A DNA stretch of 64,000 bases from Microcoleus vaginatus WJT46-NPBG5 (GTDB lineage: Bacteria; Cyanobacteriota; Cyanobacteriia; Cyanobacteriales; Oscillatoriaceae). The position numbers were made by a program, and so were the translations under genes. Below the pieces are notes generated by a model, which saw only the letters and a list, made by a program, of their open reading frames with translations, was not told the DNA's origin and searched no databases. This document shows positions 55,401-64,000 of this stretch, piece by piece (position 1 is the first letter of the stretch; each line of letters begins with the position of its first letter). The stretch covers positions 62,001-126,000 of the forward strand of contig JAHHHM010000001.1 of the NCBI GenBank assembly GCA_019359355.1, read 5' to 3'.

Positions 55401-58400
55401 CTGCCTGTGTTTCCAGCACAATGGCCTGTCTGCGCCGCACTGCATCTGCGATGGGTAAGGGCGCATCCGCTGAAAAACAAGTCCATGCGTCCACAACCTC
55501 TTGTGGGTAGCCCACGATCCGGATATTCTCAAATTCCGTGCCTGCTTCATTGAGCAAAGAGACGAGTCCGACATTTGCATCGAGTACGGCTAATCCTGAA
55601 GTGAGGATCGCATCTGCAACTTCTGAGGCTGTCAGTGCTTCTGAAAGGGTGGCACTCACGTATTGCAAACCGGCGATCCGTTCAGCGGTGCGCTCAGCCA
55701 GATGCCGGGTTTGCTGTTCTTTAACCAAAAGTTGAGCACGTTCAGACTCGATTTGCTTAGCGACAGAAATATCACTAATAAAGGCAGTGCTTGCCGGCCC
55801 ATCTGGTAACTCAAACCGGGCAACATGAACCTGAAAAGGAAACACTGAGCCGTCCCTTCTTTGACCAAGGGTTTCATAACTGTTAGGAACGCTTTCCCCT
55901 CGCTCTCGTTGTTTAACCTTTTCAGTTATTTCCTCGCGGCACTGGGGCGCAATATCATTGAGCAGAGGTGTGCCTTGCATTTCAGAGACAGTGCTGTAGC
56001 CAAACATCTTGAGGTAGGCAGGGTTGGCGTACAAACTGACTCCGTTACGCGCGATGGAGATGCCCATTGGTGCGTTTTCAAACAACAACCGGAAGCGCTC
56101 TTCACTCTGCCGCAGAGCTTCCTCAACCCGCTTGAGTTCAGTAATGTCCCCCACTGCGACACCCGTGCCTAAGATTTCCCCACTCCCGGAACGGATGGGG
56201 TAGTAGCTGGCCAACCAGTGCCGGTGCTGATTGGGGGCGGAAAGTGTCTCGCCACTGACTTCTAAATTTAAAACCGGCTCCCCAGTCTGGAGGACTTGCC
56301 GGTGAAGTGCAGTTGCGATGGATGCTGTTTTTGCCGGCAGTATTTCCTCAAGGGTGCGATTAAGATGTTCGGATATGGAGATTCCGTTCATCTGTGCAAG
56401 GCAGTTATTAACGCGCACAAAACGCAGATCGCGATCCAGAAAAGCAAACCCAATGGGCGCACTTTCCAGTAAGGCGTTGAGCAGTGCTAAAGACTCATCT
56501 TTGCGACGTTCGGCCTCCTGAACCTCGCGGTAGAGCAGTGCGTTGTCAATGGCGACCGCAGCGCGGCGGGCTAAATCTTCAGCCAAGGCAAGATCGGCAG
56601 CACTGTAGTGGCGATCTGATTCGGCTGTGGCAAAGGAAATGGCACCGAGTACCCGTCCACGGGCAATCAGTGGCACGCTCATGTAAGACTTTATCGCCAA
56701 CGAGCGTAGCATCTCTAGGTGTTCTGCATCTAGGGCAGTGGCAACTAATACTTCATCGGGCATCTGTGGATACAGTTGTGATTCCCCTGTACGCAGTACC
56801 CTAGCGATTGGGTTCTCCCCATTCGGGCCGGTTGGGTAGCGCTGTTCAATGTCACGCACTAGCTGCTCTTTGATTGGGTTGGGATGAACGACAGCCACCC
56901 GGCGAAATACCTCGTTGGTTTCGGCAATATCGACGACGCAATAATCTGCCAGAGTCGGAACCGCTAAACGCGCCACCCTGGAGAGAGTCGTTTCGTAGTC
57001 CAGGGAAGAAGCTAGCAGGGTACTCGCTTCAGAGAGAAACTGCGCCGCTTGTTCTGCTTGCTTTTGATCCTCAATATCTGTACAAGTGCCAAACCACTTG
57101 ATAATCTGGCCTTCTGCATCGTGCATAGGTAAGGCTCGTACCAAGTGCCAGCGATATTGCCCATCAAACGAGTGCCGCAACCGAAATTCAACTTCGTACT
57201 TCGTGCCGGTGGTTAAGGAGTGCTGCCAGCGCTCAAGACTGTGGGGAAGATCGTCTGAATGCACGATCTGTTGCCATCCCCACCCCAGAATTTGCTCAAC
57301 GCTGAATCCGCTGTAGTGTGCAACGCGCTGGTTGATGTAATCTAGCCGGCCATCGGGTTGTGCTGTCCAAATCAACTGGGGAATCGAGTCGGCGAGGAAG
57401 CGAAAACTTTCTTCGCTTTGGATCAGCGCTTGCTCTAGCTGTTTGCGCTCTGTGATATTTTCAAAGGCTAATCCCACACAACGCTCAGGCAGGGGGAATG
57501 CTTTGAGTGAGTAAACTCCTTCAGCAATTTTTTCATCGCCGTAATGTATTTCTCCAAAGTCTTTGGCTGTGCCGGTGCGAATCACTTCTGCATAGTCTTT
57601 AGGCATTTGTGTCTCCAGCAGTGCCGGGAAGCTTTCAGCTATCGACGTTCCGATGAACGCTTCCATCGAAACCCCGTTTGCTTTGCCGGCAGCAGGATTG
57701 GTTGTAATCAGCCGAAATGAACCGAGATCGTTGCTATCTTCCAGCTGCCAAACGCTCAAGCCCACCGGCACATTTTTTACAATGTCTGCATAAAGTTGGA
57801 TGCGCTTTGAAGCGGCTTTTTGCTCGCTGATATCCTCGATCATCCCCAATCCGTAAAGCGGCTCAGCGTTATCGTCCCGAACCAGCGTCACGGTTAAATT
57901 CACCCACAAACTTTCTCGATTTTTTTTGAGATATCGTTTTTCTAACTGATAACTAGAAATTTTTCGCTCAAAGAGCTGCTTGACCAGTCGCATATCTGAA
58001 TCAATGTCTTCGGGATGAGTAATATCAATAAATGTCAGAGCGGTTAATTCTTCTGCGGTGTATCCCAACATTTTGCAGAAAATTGGATTGACATTAACAA
58101 TTTTATAATCCAAATTAGCGACAACAATTCCAATGGGTGAAGCTTCAAAAAAGGCGCGAAATCGTTCTTCACTAGCTTGCAACTTCTCCTCAGCTAATTT
58201 TCGTTCAGTAATATCATAAGAAGTTACAACACCGGCTACAATCCGCCCAGAAGCGTCGCGAATCGGCGCGGAATTGGCAATCATTGTGCCACGGCTGCCA
58301 TCTCCCCGCACGATTTCCACCTCTTCGTCTATAACTACTTCTCCTGTTTTGATAGACCTTGCCAAGGGGATTTCTTCGGCAGTGTAAGGCCGGCCATCTG

Positions 58401-60135
58401 GATGAAAGATTTCGTACTGCAAATAGTCTTCGACTCGCTCAAGTATTTGGTAATTACCGGGCACAATTTGCTTCAGTTGCTCATTCATCAGCACAAGACG
58501 CCCTGAAGGTGCTTCGGCGACGACGACGCTGGCCGGCATTTGCTGCAATACGGCTTCTAAGAGTCTCTGCTTGGACTCTAACTGCTCGAAGAGGCGATCA
58601 CGTTCGGCTTCGGCTCGCTTGCGGTCGCTCAGATCCAGGATAAAGCCCACGCCAATTTTGTCTGGGCCTCCTAGATAAGCAGTTCCCACCAAAACAGGGA
58701 CACGGGTGCCGTCTTTGCGGATGTATTCTTTTTCAAAAGGAGTGTGGGTTCCGATTCTTTTCAGTTCCTCGACCGCTTGCACATCAAGTTGCCGGTATTC
58801 TGGGGGGGTTAGTTCTACCCAATTTAGGTTTCCAGAGAGCGCTTCTTCTGCTGTATATCCCAGAATTTCACACAAAGCGTTATTGACTTCAATGATCCTG
58901 CCGTTGAGTTCTGCGAACATAATCCCGATCAAGTTTGACGCTATCATGCGTCTGGCGCGGGATTCGCTATCGCGTAGCGCAGCTTCAGTTCGTTTCTCAG
59001 TGGTGATGTCATAGGCAATACCCAGGACGTATTCGACTGAGCCATCTAAGGCAAATTCTGGCACCATGCGCGAGCAATAGTAGTGTGTTCCATCGCTGGG
59101 GGTGGGCAACTCAAATTCCACGCTCATCTGTTGAGCTGTGGTAAATATTTGTTGAAAACAGGCTTCCCACATGGCGCAATCTGCCTCTGAGTTGCCTAAC
59201 TCTCGGTGAGTTTTACCGACAAATTCTTGCTGGGGAATGCCGCTTACTTGTTGGATGGCGGGGTTAACGTAAACATGACGAAATTCTCTGTCTATACGGG
59301 CGATGAGCAAGGGCGCATTTTCCACAATTGTTCTAATTTCTCGTTCGCGCCGATGTAATTCTTCTTCGATTTGCTTGGTATGTGTGATGTTGCGCCAACT
59401 TACAACAAAACCATCCTCTAGTTTGCTAGCGCGGATGTCATAAGCTTTGACGAGGCGTTGCTGGTTAAATACATCTTCGTAGATCAGGGATTCTTTGCTG
59501 AGGGGAATGCCGGTTTCTACGACTTGGCAGTATTCCTGAAATAAGCCGGTTTCTTGATATGCCGGCAGCAAATCACCCAATCGCTTGCCAATTTGTTCTT
59601 CTTTGCTAAATAAGTGATCTGCACAAGCGCCGGCGTTGATATATTCGACTTGAAAATCTGTGATGCGACCTAATTTATCTCGAATGCTTTTATATATACC
59701 AAAACAGTCGAGCATATTTTCGACTGAGATGTTAAAACGCTGTTCGCTTTTTTGTAATGTTATTTCTACTGACTGGCGATCTGGGATATCGACGAGAAAA
59801 CCGCTGAGGCGTTCTAGGTTGCCTTGAGTATCTTTGACAGTGCTGAGTCTGTCTCGCAGCCACACCACACCCCCGTCGGCTGTCACAGCACGAAACTCAA
59901 TTTCTTGTGGCTTTCCGTCAGAGATGGCTTGATGATACAAAGCTAGAGTGCGATCTCGCTCCTCTGGATGAATCAGGTTTGCCCAGAAATTCGGGTTTGA
60001 GAGCCACTCCTGGACAGGATAGCCCAAAAGCTGCTCGGCTTGCCGGCTCACAAAGGTAAACTGCAAAGTGGTTGTCTGTCTTTCCCAGGCGATAACACCG
60101 AGCGTTTGCGCGATATCGTGGCATTGTTGTTCCAT
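52417..60135 (-). CDS. Giant soluble hybrid histidine kinase with about 14 PAS and 2 GAF domains
   Basis: A 2572-residue cytosolic sensor with no membrane segment. I count eight PAS units (about 1-1020), a GAF domain (about 1025-1190), two PAS (1195-1455), a second GAF (1470-1630) and four PAS (1640-2145). The kinase core follows: HisKA with H2199 in LSHELRSPLN, HATPase with NLLSNAIKF and DTGMGIPDD, then a receiver domain with D2495 in VSDIGMP and the conserved KP near the end. Many PAS units share starts such as QSEERFR, so the array grew by duplication. It would sense several internal cues and pass phosphate from His to its own receiver and on to an unlinked partner. The ATG at 60135 follows AGGATAAAGGA; a GTG at 60159 is also open. 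No effector domain or output regulator is adjacent. Confidence 0.93.
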   Translation of the reverse strand: MEQQCHDIAQTLGVIAWERQTTTLQFTFVSRQAEQLLGYPVQEWLSNPNFWANLIHPEERDRTLALYHQAISDGKPQEIEFRAVTADGGVVWLRDRLSTVKDTQGNLERLSGFLVDIPDRQSVEITLQKSEQRFNISVENMLDCFGIYKSIRDKLGRITDFQVEYINAGACADHLFSKEEQIGKRLGDLLPAYQETGLFQEYCQVVETGIPLSKESLIYEDVFNQQRLVKAYDIRASKLEDGFVVSWRNITHTKQIEEELHRREREIRTIVENAPLLIARIDREFRHVYVNPAIQQVSGIPQQEFVGKTHRELGNSEADCAMWEACFQQIFTTAQQMSVEFELPTPSDGTHYYCSRMVPEFALDGSVEYVLGIAYDITTEKRTEAALRDSESRARRMIASNLIGIMFAELNGRIIEVNNALCEILGYTAEEALSGNLNWVELTPPEYRQLDVQAVEELKRIGTHTPFEKEYIRKDGTRVPVLVGTAYLGGPDKIGVGFILDLSDRKRAEAERDRLFEQLESKQRLLEAVLQQMPASVVVAEAPSGRLVLMNEQLKQIVPGNYQILERVEDYLQYEIFHPDGRPYTAEEIPLARSIKTGEVVIDEEVEIVRGDGSRGTMIANSAPIRDASGRIVAGVVTSYDITERKLAEEKLQASEERFRAFFEASPIGIVVANLDYKIVNVNPIFCKMLGYTAEELTALTFIDITHPEDIDSDMRLVKQLFERKISSYQLEKRYLKKNRESLWVNLTVTLVRDDNAEPLYGLGMIEDISEQKAASKRIQLYADIVKNVPVGLSVWQLEDSNDLGSFRLITTNPAAGKANGVSMEAFIGTSIAESFPALLETQMPKDYAEVIRTGTAKDFGEIHYGDEKIAEGVYSLKAFPLPERCVGLAFENITERKQLEQALIQSEESFRFLADSIPQLIWTAQPDGRLDYINQRVAHYSGFSVEQILGWGWQQIVHSDDLPHSLERWQHSLTTGTKYEVEFRLRHSFDGQYRWHLVRALPMHDAEGQIIKWFGTCTDIEDQKQAEQAAQFLSEASTLLASSLDYETTLSRVARLAVPTLADYCVVDIAETNEVFRRVAVVHPNPIKEQLVRDIEQRYPTGPNGENPIARVLRTGESQLYPQMPDEVLVATALDAEHLEMLRSLAIKSYMSVPLIARGRVLGAISFATAESDRHYSAADLALAEDLARRAAVAIDNALLYREVQEAERRKDESLALLNALLESAPIGFAFLDRDLRFVRVNNCLAQMNGISISEHLNRTLEEILPAKTASIATALHRQVLQTGEPVLNLEVSGETLSAPNQHRHWLASYYPIRSGSGEILGTGVAVGDITELKRVEEALRQSEERFRLLFENAPMGISIARNGVSLYANPAYLKMFGYSTVSEMQGTPLLNDIAPQCREEITEKVKQRERGESVPNSYETLGQRRDGSVFPFQVHVARFELPDGPASTAFISDISVAKQIESERAQLLVKEQQTRHLAERTAERIAGLQYVSATLSEALTASEVADAILTSGLAVLDANVGLVSLLNEAGTEFENIRIVGYPQEVVDAWTCFSADAPLPIADAVRRRQAIVLETQAERNAFYPHLVSVHLESSSIDGALVAIPMIVNERVIGGLGLGFPEERKFNQDDRAFMLALAQQCAQALERARLFEAERLARASAETALDALKQSEARFRTMADNSPAFIWIAGIDGECTYFNQPWLDFTGHTLEEALSLGWYEGRHPDDVQPCVDAFRVALNRLEGFQMEYRHKRADGEYRWIFDTGVPLYSPDGSFVGYIGSGIDISERKQAEEALRESESRFRRLVESNVIGAIFWDTTGNISDANDAFLQMVGYTQEDLRAGNVNWKDMTPPEQLHLSEGAIAEMKQSGAASPLEKEYICKDGSRIPVVLGGVMFEGSQDRGVSFVVNLTQLKQAESDRRQSEERYRRIVETSYEGIWTIDAQGRTDFVNSRMAQMLGYTVEEMMGLPISDFTDEPARIASEGTLEGQTQGTRALSECRWRRKDGSELWTLNSTNAIINERGEFIGEIAMITDITDRKQASEKLWETNQTLNSLIQACPLAIRVFNLNDGVVTLWNPAAERIFGWSEQEALGGFVPSVPKDKREEFLANLVTISQGKELIGVELRRLKKDGSPIDIAVWATALRDAKGQKSCLSIVADISERKQLEAEREQLLARERGARAEAEAANRIKDEFLAVLSHELRSPLNAILGWAQMLRTRHFSEATISRALETIERNARLQTQLVEDLLDVSRILRGKTRLNVMPVNVVSTIEGALDTMRPAAEAKAIKIERLLDPTVGLISADPGRLQQIVWNLLSNAIKFTPSGGCVTIRLEAAGSMAQIQVSDTGMGIPDDFLPHVFEYFRQADGSTTRAHGGLGLGLAIVRHLVELHGGTIQAESPGEGQGATFTLLLPLLKRQPVEGRRQPAAENSPELSLSSSPPLLLSNLRVLVVDDEADTRDYIVTALKQSGAEVTDAASVSAALSVFQRFQPDVLVSDIGMPGEDGYSLIRKVRALVVDQGGSIPAVALTAYAMDEDRRRVLEAGFQKHLAKPVDADELIQVVARLSRPREDNTL

Positions 60136-60563
60136 TCCTTTATCCTCGGTGTGTGCCACCTATTCACGAGCCTAGCACTGAGTCGCTACTGCAAAATAGG
60201 ACTGTCTTGGCAAAAGTGCGATCTCGCACTAAAACTATTATGTGCTCAAGATTTTTGCCGGTCTAGCCAGCGTGCCGATCTGTGTATTTTTCCAGAGGAG
60301 TGCCGGCTTTTTTACCTTAAAACTGCTCGGCAGAAGCCGGTTTGAGACACACACCCTGCCGGCACGTCTGTAACGTCGGTGCCCTCTGGAAACAGAAAGT
60401 GATGACTCATTCAACTCAAACTCCGTTGCAGAGGCGGTGTCGCTGCCGGCAGGCGCTTGATGCCGGTGTGGGTTGTGAGGGTGCGCTGAGGAACACCAGG
60501 ATTATTTAAACGACAACATAATATATCAGCTGGCAACTTGGGAGAAGTTGGTGTCCTCTATTG
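60136..60563. other. Gene-free stretch between divergent genes
   Basis: No gene or RNA is recognised. It contains several GCCGGC palindromes and a weak stem, CCGGCTT/AAGCCGG (about 60303-60341). Promoters for both the kinase and the COP23-type gene should lie here, but none has a clear consensus. Confidence 0.4.
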
Positions 60564-61211
60564 ATGTGCTTTAAGTTTACTGCTAAGTTTCTAATCGCTT
60601 CTCTGACTTTTGCAGTCTTGAGAGTAAATTCAGCTGTAGCTCAACCAGTTGTCTCGCCTCCAAGCCTTACAAAAAATTTACCTGAAGCAACTATTTTTAA
60701 ATGTATTCCTTACAGTAATGAATTTTTTATTACTGTTGCGCGTAACGGAGAAAGAGAAGCCGCTTTATTTATCTGGAGCAGCCATAATTTTAGTTCTGAC
60801 ATCCCTCCTCAAGAAGCTTGTAACAGTTTTTCACAACGCTTGAGTGAGCAAGTGACTCAGAACAAAGGCACTTTGAAAAATTTGCTGTTTACAATGGGGC
60901 GGGTGAGTGATCGAACCGTGCTTTGTTTGGTACACAATTATCAAGAAGGCTGTAACACACGTAACACTCTGTTCACATTGAACCCTGAAGATGCTAAGCA
61001 ATATAATGGACAACCCTATAAATTTGTAGAATATTTAACAAACTTTCGGCCTCCGGCTTGCGACTCTCAAATTTTACAATTTGTTGGAAATCCGATTATC
61101 GATATTGAGCGGCAATTTTATTTTAGTTTAGAAATTTGGCAAAATAAATTTTTACTAAATGAAACAGCGATCCCCGCACCTCCACCCGAATGTGTAAAGC
61201 AGAAACCATAA
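60564..61211 (+). CDS. Secreted COP23-domain protein
   Basis: A 215-residue exported protein. The signal peptide ends near SAVAQPVV. The mature part has the pattern of the COP23 family (circadian oscillating polypeptide): FIWSSHNFSSDIPPQEACNSFSQRL, then TVLCLVHNYQEGCNTRNTLFTL, with paired cysteines. COP23 proteins are membrane-associated cyanobacterial proteins; the founding member oscillates with the circadian clock. Exact function is not known. An ATG at 60564 is preferred to the TTG just before it. Confidence 0.72.
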   Translation: MCFKFTAKFLIASLTFAVLRVNSAVAQPVVSPPSLTKNLPEATIFKCIPYSNEFFITVARNGEREAALFIWSSHNFSSDIPPQEACNSFSQRLSEQVTQNKGTLKNLLFTMGRVSDRTVLCLVHNYQEGCNTRNTLFTLNPEDAKQYNGQPYKFVEYLTNFRPPACDSQILQFVGNPIIDIERQFYFSLEIWQNKFLLNETAIPAPPPECVKQKP

Positions 61212-61406
61212 TAAACTCAACTCAAGTAATCATAAACAAAATAAAAAATAATCCTTAGATAGTCAAAAAAATATTATCTTAAAAACTTTCACCCCCAGGC
61301 AAGCAAACCTCAACTATATCTGTGTTTATCTGTGTCCATTTGTGATTAAAAACTTAATCTTGATGATGATCAAGAAATACAAAAACTTTTTTTCCATGAC
61401 AAAAAC

Positions 61407-62963
61407 CTAAACTTCTCGAATCACACCGCCTCTTCGTTGATCTCCCGCCCCTGAAATATCTCCTTCCGAAGTTTCTAAGACTGTATGAACTCCCCCAAAA
61501 AACATATTCTTTTTCTCCCACTCAACTAACTGAATATTGGGAGTAAAGCCTAAATTCTTAATTTCTTCGCTTTCAAATCCTGGTTCCAAATTAAAAACAT
61601 TATTTTCCCAGTGAACTCTAGGACTATCCACTGCCCTATCAACCGGCATCTTAAAATCAATAATATTGGATATCACTTGTAGAATTGCAGTTCTGATCCG
61701 ATTTGATCCTCCTGAACCCAAGACAATTTCTGGTTGATTATTTTTTAACACAATGGTGGGAGCCATCATCGAAGAAATTCGCATATTTTCTGGCCACTTA
61801 TGGAATCCCTGCGGATTTAAATCTTCTTCACCCAGCATATTATTAACCATAATGCCGGTGCCAGGAATAACATAACCCGATCCTTCCCCATTGGAAGTGG
61901 TAACACTAGCAGCATTTCCTTCACTATCAACTACGCTGATATGGGTGGTGCTTCCCCATTTACTAGAAATTTCTGTTAATTGATTGATCGAGTTTGATAA
62001 ATGAGAGGAATTTAAAAAATCATCTGCAACATCTTGTTGATAAAGATTTCCATCGAAACCATCTTTTCTGGCATAATTTGTTAAGCGCATTACCTCTGCT
62101 AATATTTGCAAATGACGATTGCTGCCAAATTCAAGAACGTCTAAATTAACATTTGATAGCAGTTTTAAGGCAAAGGCAATCAGTGTGCCTCCAGAACTCG
62201 GCGGAGGATTTGTTAGTAAAGTATTGCCTCGATAATTTATAATCAGCGGGGATCTTTCGATAACGCGATAATTTTTTAAGTCTTCTAAGGTTAAATGCCC
62301 TCCTTGATCTTGGCAATCTTTAACAAGCTGATGAGCGATTTCGCCTTCGTAAAATTCTCTGGCTCCTTTTTCTGATAAGTAAGTTAATGTATTGGCAAAG
62401 TGTTGGAATGATAAGAGTTCGCCGGCTTGAATAAGCGTGCCGGTGGGGGCATATATTTGGCGGCTTTCTTCATAAGCCAGCAGAATAGGGCTGAGGAGTG
62501 TTAAGCAGTAAGCTTGAAAATCGTTGAGTTCTATGCCTTTTTGTGCGTAATGAATTGCCGGCTCTGCAACGGCTTTCAAAGGTAATCTGCCTAACTTTTT
62601 TTGAACGTAAAACACCCCAGCAAGATTGGCCGGCACTGCCATAGAACCAAGCCCAATATGAAATTCTTGCACGGCTCCGCCAAAATTCACTTCAATCGGA
62701 GCAAAACTTAATTCTGACTCAGGTTTTTTTCGACGTGGGGTTTGGGTGAAAAAATCAAACAAAATATTTTGATTATCTTGCGTGTGTGCTAAAAGAAATC
62801 CTCCACCGGCAGCCGAGGTCAAGGCAGATTCAGTAACAAAAGATGCTAGGATTGCAGCGGCTGCGGCATCAAAAGCATTGCCGCCTTGGCGCAACATTTC
62901 AACACCGGCTTCTGCTGTTTTTGGGTGGCCGGCTGCAATAACGCCACGAGTTTTTTTATGCAT
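61407..62963 (-). CDS. ggt: Gamma-glutamyltransferase
   Basis: A 518-residue member of the N-terminal nucleophile hydrolases, which cleave the gamma-glutamyl bond of glutathione and conjugates after cutting themselves into two subunits. The self-processing and catalytic threonine is T339 in STTHISVVDSEGN. The start of the large subunit, AAGHPKTAEAGVEMLRQGGNAFDAA, and the oxyanion loop PGTGIMVNNMLGEEDL are clear, as is VLGSGGSNRI. No signal peptide is seen, so it may be cytosolic, unlike the periplasmic enzyme of E. coli. The ATG at 62963 follows AGGAAAAA and begins MHKKTRGVIAAGHP; a TTG at 63005 lacks a good site. Confidence 0.92.
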   Translation of the reverse strand: MHKKTRGVIAAGHPKTAEAGVEMLRQGGNAFDAAAAAILASFVTESALTSAAGGGFLLAHTQDNQNILFDFFTQTPRRKKPESELSFAPIEVNFGGAVQEFHIGLGSMAVPANLAGVFYVQKKLGRLPLKAVAEPAIHYAQKGIELNDFQAYCLTLLSPILLAYEESRQIYAPTGTLIQAGELLSFQHFANTLTYLSEKGAREFYEGEIAHQLVKDCQDQGGHLTLEDLKNYRVIERSPLIINYRGNTLLTNPPPSSGGTLIAFALKLLSNVNLDVLEFGSNRHLQILAEVMRLTNYARKDGFDGNLYQQDVADDFLNSSHLSNSINQLTEISSKWGSTTHISVVDSEGNAASVTTSNGEGSGYVIPGTGIMVNNMLGEEDLNPQGFHKWPENMRISSMMAPTIVLKNNQPEIVLGSGGSNRIRTAILQVISNIIDFKMPVDRAVDSPRVHWENNVFNLEPGFESEEIKNLGFTPNIQLVEWEKKNMFFGGVHTVLETSEGDISGAGDQRRGGVIREV

Positions 62964-63075
62964 AGATAGTAATTTTTCCTTTTTCTGCTTGTCTGGGTTC
63001 TGCAATCTCTAAATATTGGTATAAGCCAGCCATATCCGCTCTTACTGGAAACTCTTGAGATGACAAGGCGTACTT

Positions 63076-64000
63076 TTAATCCCGCTCAATTCTATCGTGT
63101 TCTGCCTTCTTTCTCACATCAGATGTTCCGTTTTGCTGATTTCCTAAGCGTTCTAACAAACGTGATAAAATCCGCTCCAATTCAGGCGACAAACTTAAAG
63201 GAAAATCTTCAGAATGCAAATGTAAGTCTCGCTGTGGGAAGGGAATTTGGATATCTCGCTGCCGGAAAATTTCTTCAATGCGAAAATAAATATCGCTTTT
63301 GAGAATATATTGCTTACTCGGTTCTTTCGTCCACACAAGCAATTCAAAATTTAAATAACTCTCCCCAAAGTCTTTAAATAAAATTTGGGGGGCGGGAAAT
63401 GGCAAAACACCTTCATGATCTCTAGTCGCATCCAACAGCGCTAGTTTAACACGATCAATATCTGAACCGTAGGCCACACCAACCGGCAACTTCAACCGTG
63501 AAACTGGATTGTGATGACTCCAGTTAATCACTTCGGTTTCTAAAAAGCGAGAATTTGGCACAATAATAGAAACATTATTGAGCGTTCGGATCAGGGTGCT
63601 GCGTGCCCCTATTCGTTCGACTGTGCCCATGTAGGTTCCAACCTCAATAAAATCTCCGACCTGAATTGGACGCTCAAAAATTAAGACTAAACCACTACCA
63701 AAGTTTTTAGCAATATCCTGAAAACCAAAACCAATCCCAACGCCTAGCGCGCTGGCAAGAATGGTTAAGGAACTAATATCTAACCCCCAAATTTGCAGCA
63801 CAACAAGGGTGCCTAAAATAATTAAGCTATATTTAATAATGACGGCAACGGCTTCTTGTGCGCCCCGATTAAAGCCGGTGAGTCCCAAAATCCGAGATCG
63901 TACCAGATTGGTGGCGATTCCAGAAATAAAAACGACTCCAAAAAGTAGAGCCATTAAAATGAGGAGATCCGTCACCGTGTAATCGTTTTGACTAAGGGTG
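63076..64000 (-). CDS. MscS-family mechanosensitive channel, cut by the window edge
   Basis: The visible C-terminal 308 residues belong to the MscS family of tension-gated channels. Two membrane segments are seen (LLILMALLFGVVFISGIA and IIKYSLIILGTLVVLQIWG), then the pore helix ILASALGVGIGFGFQDIAKNF with the Gly/Ala pattern of MscS, and the beta domain GLVLIFERPIQVGDFIEVG and STLIRTLNNVSIIVPNSRF. The cytoplasmic domain ends with a charged tail. The frame stays open to position 64000 (TLSQNDYTVTDLL), so the N-terminus lies outside. The GTG at 63975 is unlikely to be the true start. Confidence 0.92.
   Translation of the reverse strand, partial: TLSQNDYTVTDLLILMALLFGVVFISGIATNLVRSRILGLTGFNRGAQEAVAVIIKYSLIILGTLVVLQIWGLDISSLTILASALGVGIGFGFQDIAKNFGSGLVLIFERPIQVGDFIEVGTYMGTVERIGARSTLIRTLNNVSIIVPNSRFLETEVINWSHHNPVSRLKLPVGVAYGSDIDRVKLALLDATRDHEGVLPFPAPQILFKDFGESYLNFELLVWTKEPSKQYILKSDIYFRIEEIFRQRDIQIPFPQRDLHLHSEDFPLSLSPELERILSRLLERLGNQQNGTSDVRKKAEHDRIERD

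Noticed and set aside
1-64000. CRISPR arrays, tRNA or rRNA genes, phage genes
   Set aside because: Nothing with regular direct repeats and spacers, no cloverleaf with a TTCGA-type arm, and no phage structural genes were seen on reading both strands.

Overview
The window looks like the chromosome of a cyanobacterium. The evidence is a Ycf37-like TPR protein, a DUF3493 protein, a COP23-type secreted protein, a CopM-like DUF305 lipoprotein beside a CopBA-like RND pump, several small membrane proteins of types common in cyanobacteria, and a very large PAS/GAF hybrid kinase. The genome has a striking excess of the palindrome TGCCGGCA, in coding and non-coding DNA alike. I cannot name the genus.

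Region 1 (58-29833, all + strand) is a non-ribosomal peptide cluster whose 5' side is cut by the window edge. Gene order: NRPS C-A-PCP-E; NRPS C-A-PCP-C-A-PCP-C; stand-alone TauD/SyrP-like dioxygenase; NRPS I-A-PCP; NRPS C-A-PCP-C fused to a second dioxygenase; NRPS I-A-PCP-reductase; glutamate-semialdehyde-type aminotransferase; MbtH-like protein; type II thioesterase. 'I' is a condensation-like domain that has lost the HHxxxDG histidines. Read by eye, the adenylation codes suggest X(ornithine-like, epimerised to D)-Pro-Gly-Asp-Tyr/Phe-Asp. Both Asp modules have an I domain and a dioxygenase next to them, the arrangement known for beta-hydroxyaspartate in siderophores. The predicted product is a beta-hydroxyaspartate peptide, probably an iron chelator, released reductively as an aldehyde and possibly aminated at its end. 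It may carry an N-acyl group if a loading gene lies upstream.

Region 2 (29953-42026) is mostly housekeeping: Ycf37-like and DUF3493 proteins, then on the - strand the rimP-nusA-ylxR-infB translation/transcription operon with a structured leader and terminator-like hairpin before rimP, a conserved-looking membrane protein, and three small membrane proteins (DUF948-like, YtxH and one unknown).

Region 3 (42339-45334) is a two-gene + strand unit: a membrane protein with a GrpE-like C-terminal tail, followed by an Hsp70/actin-fold ATPase with its own membrane hairpin. I do not recognise it as a described system.

Region 4 (45542-52402) is a copper/heavy-metal efflux locus on the - strand: RND transporter, periplasmic adaptor, and a DUF305 lipoprotein behind a MerR-type promoter dyad. 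Next to it lies the decayed C-terminal end of a second RND pump, interrupted by a roughly 100-bp MITE-like element.

Region 5 (52417-64000) holds a 2572-residue soluble hybrid histidine kinase with about 14 PAS and two GAF domains, a COP23-type secreted protein, a gamma-glutamyltransferase, and an MscS-family channel that runs off the right edge. I saw no tRNA, rRNA or CRISPR array.
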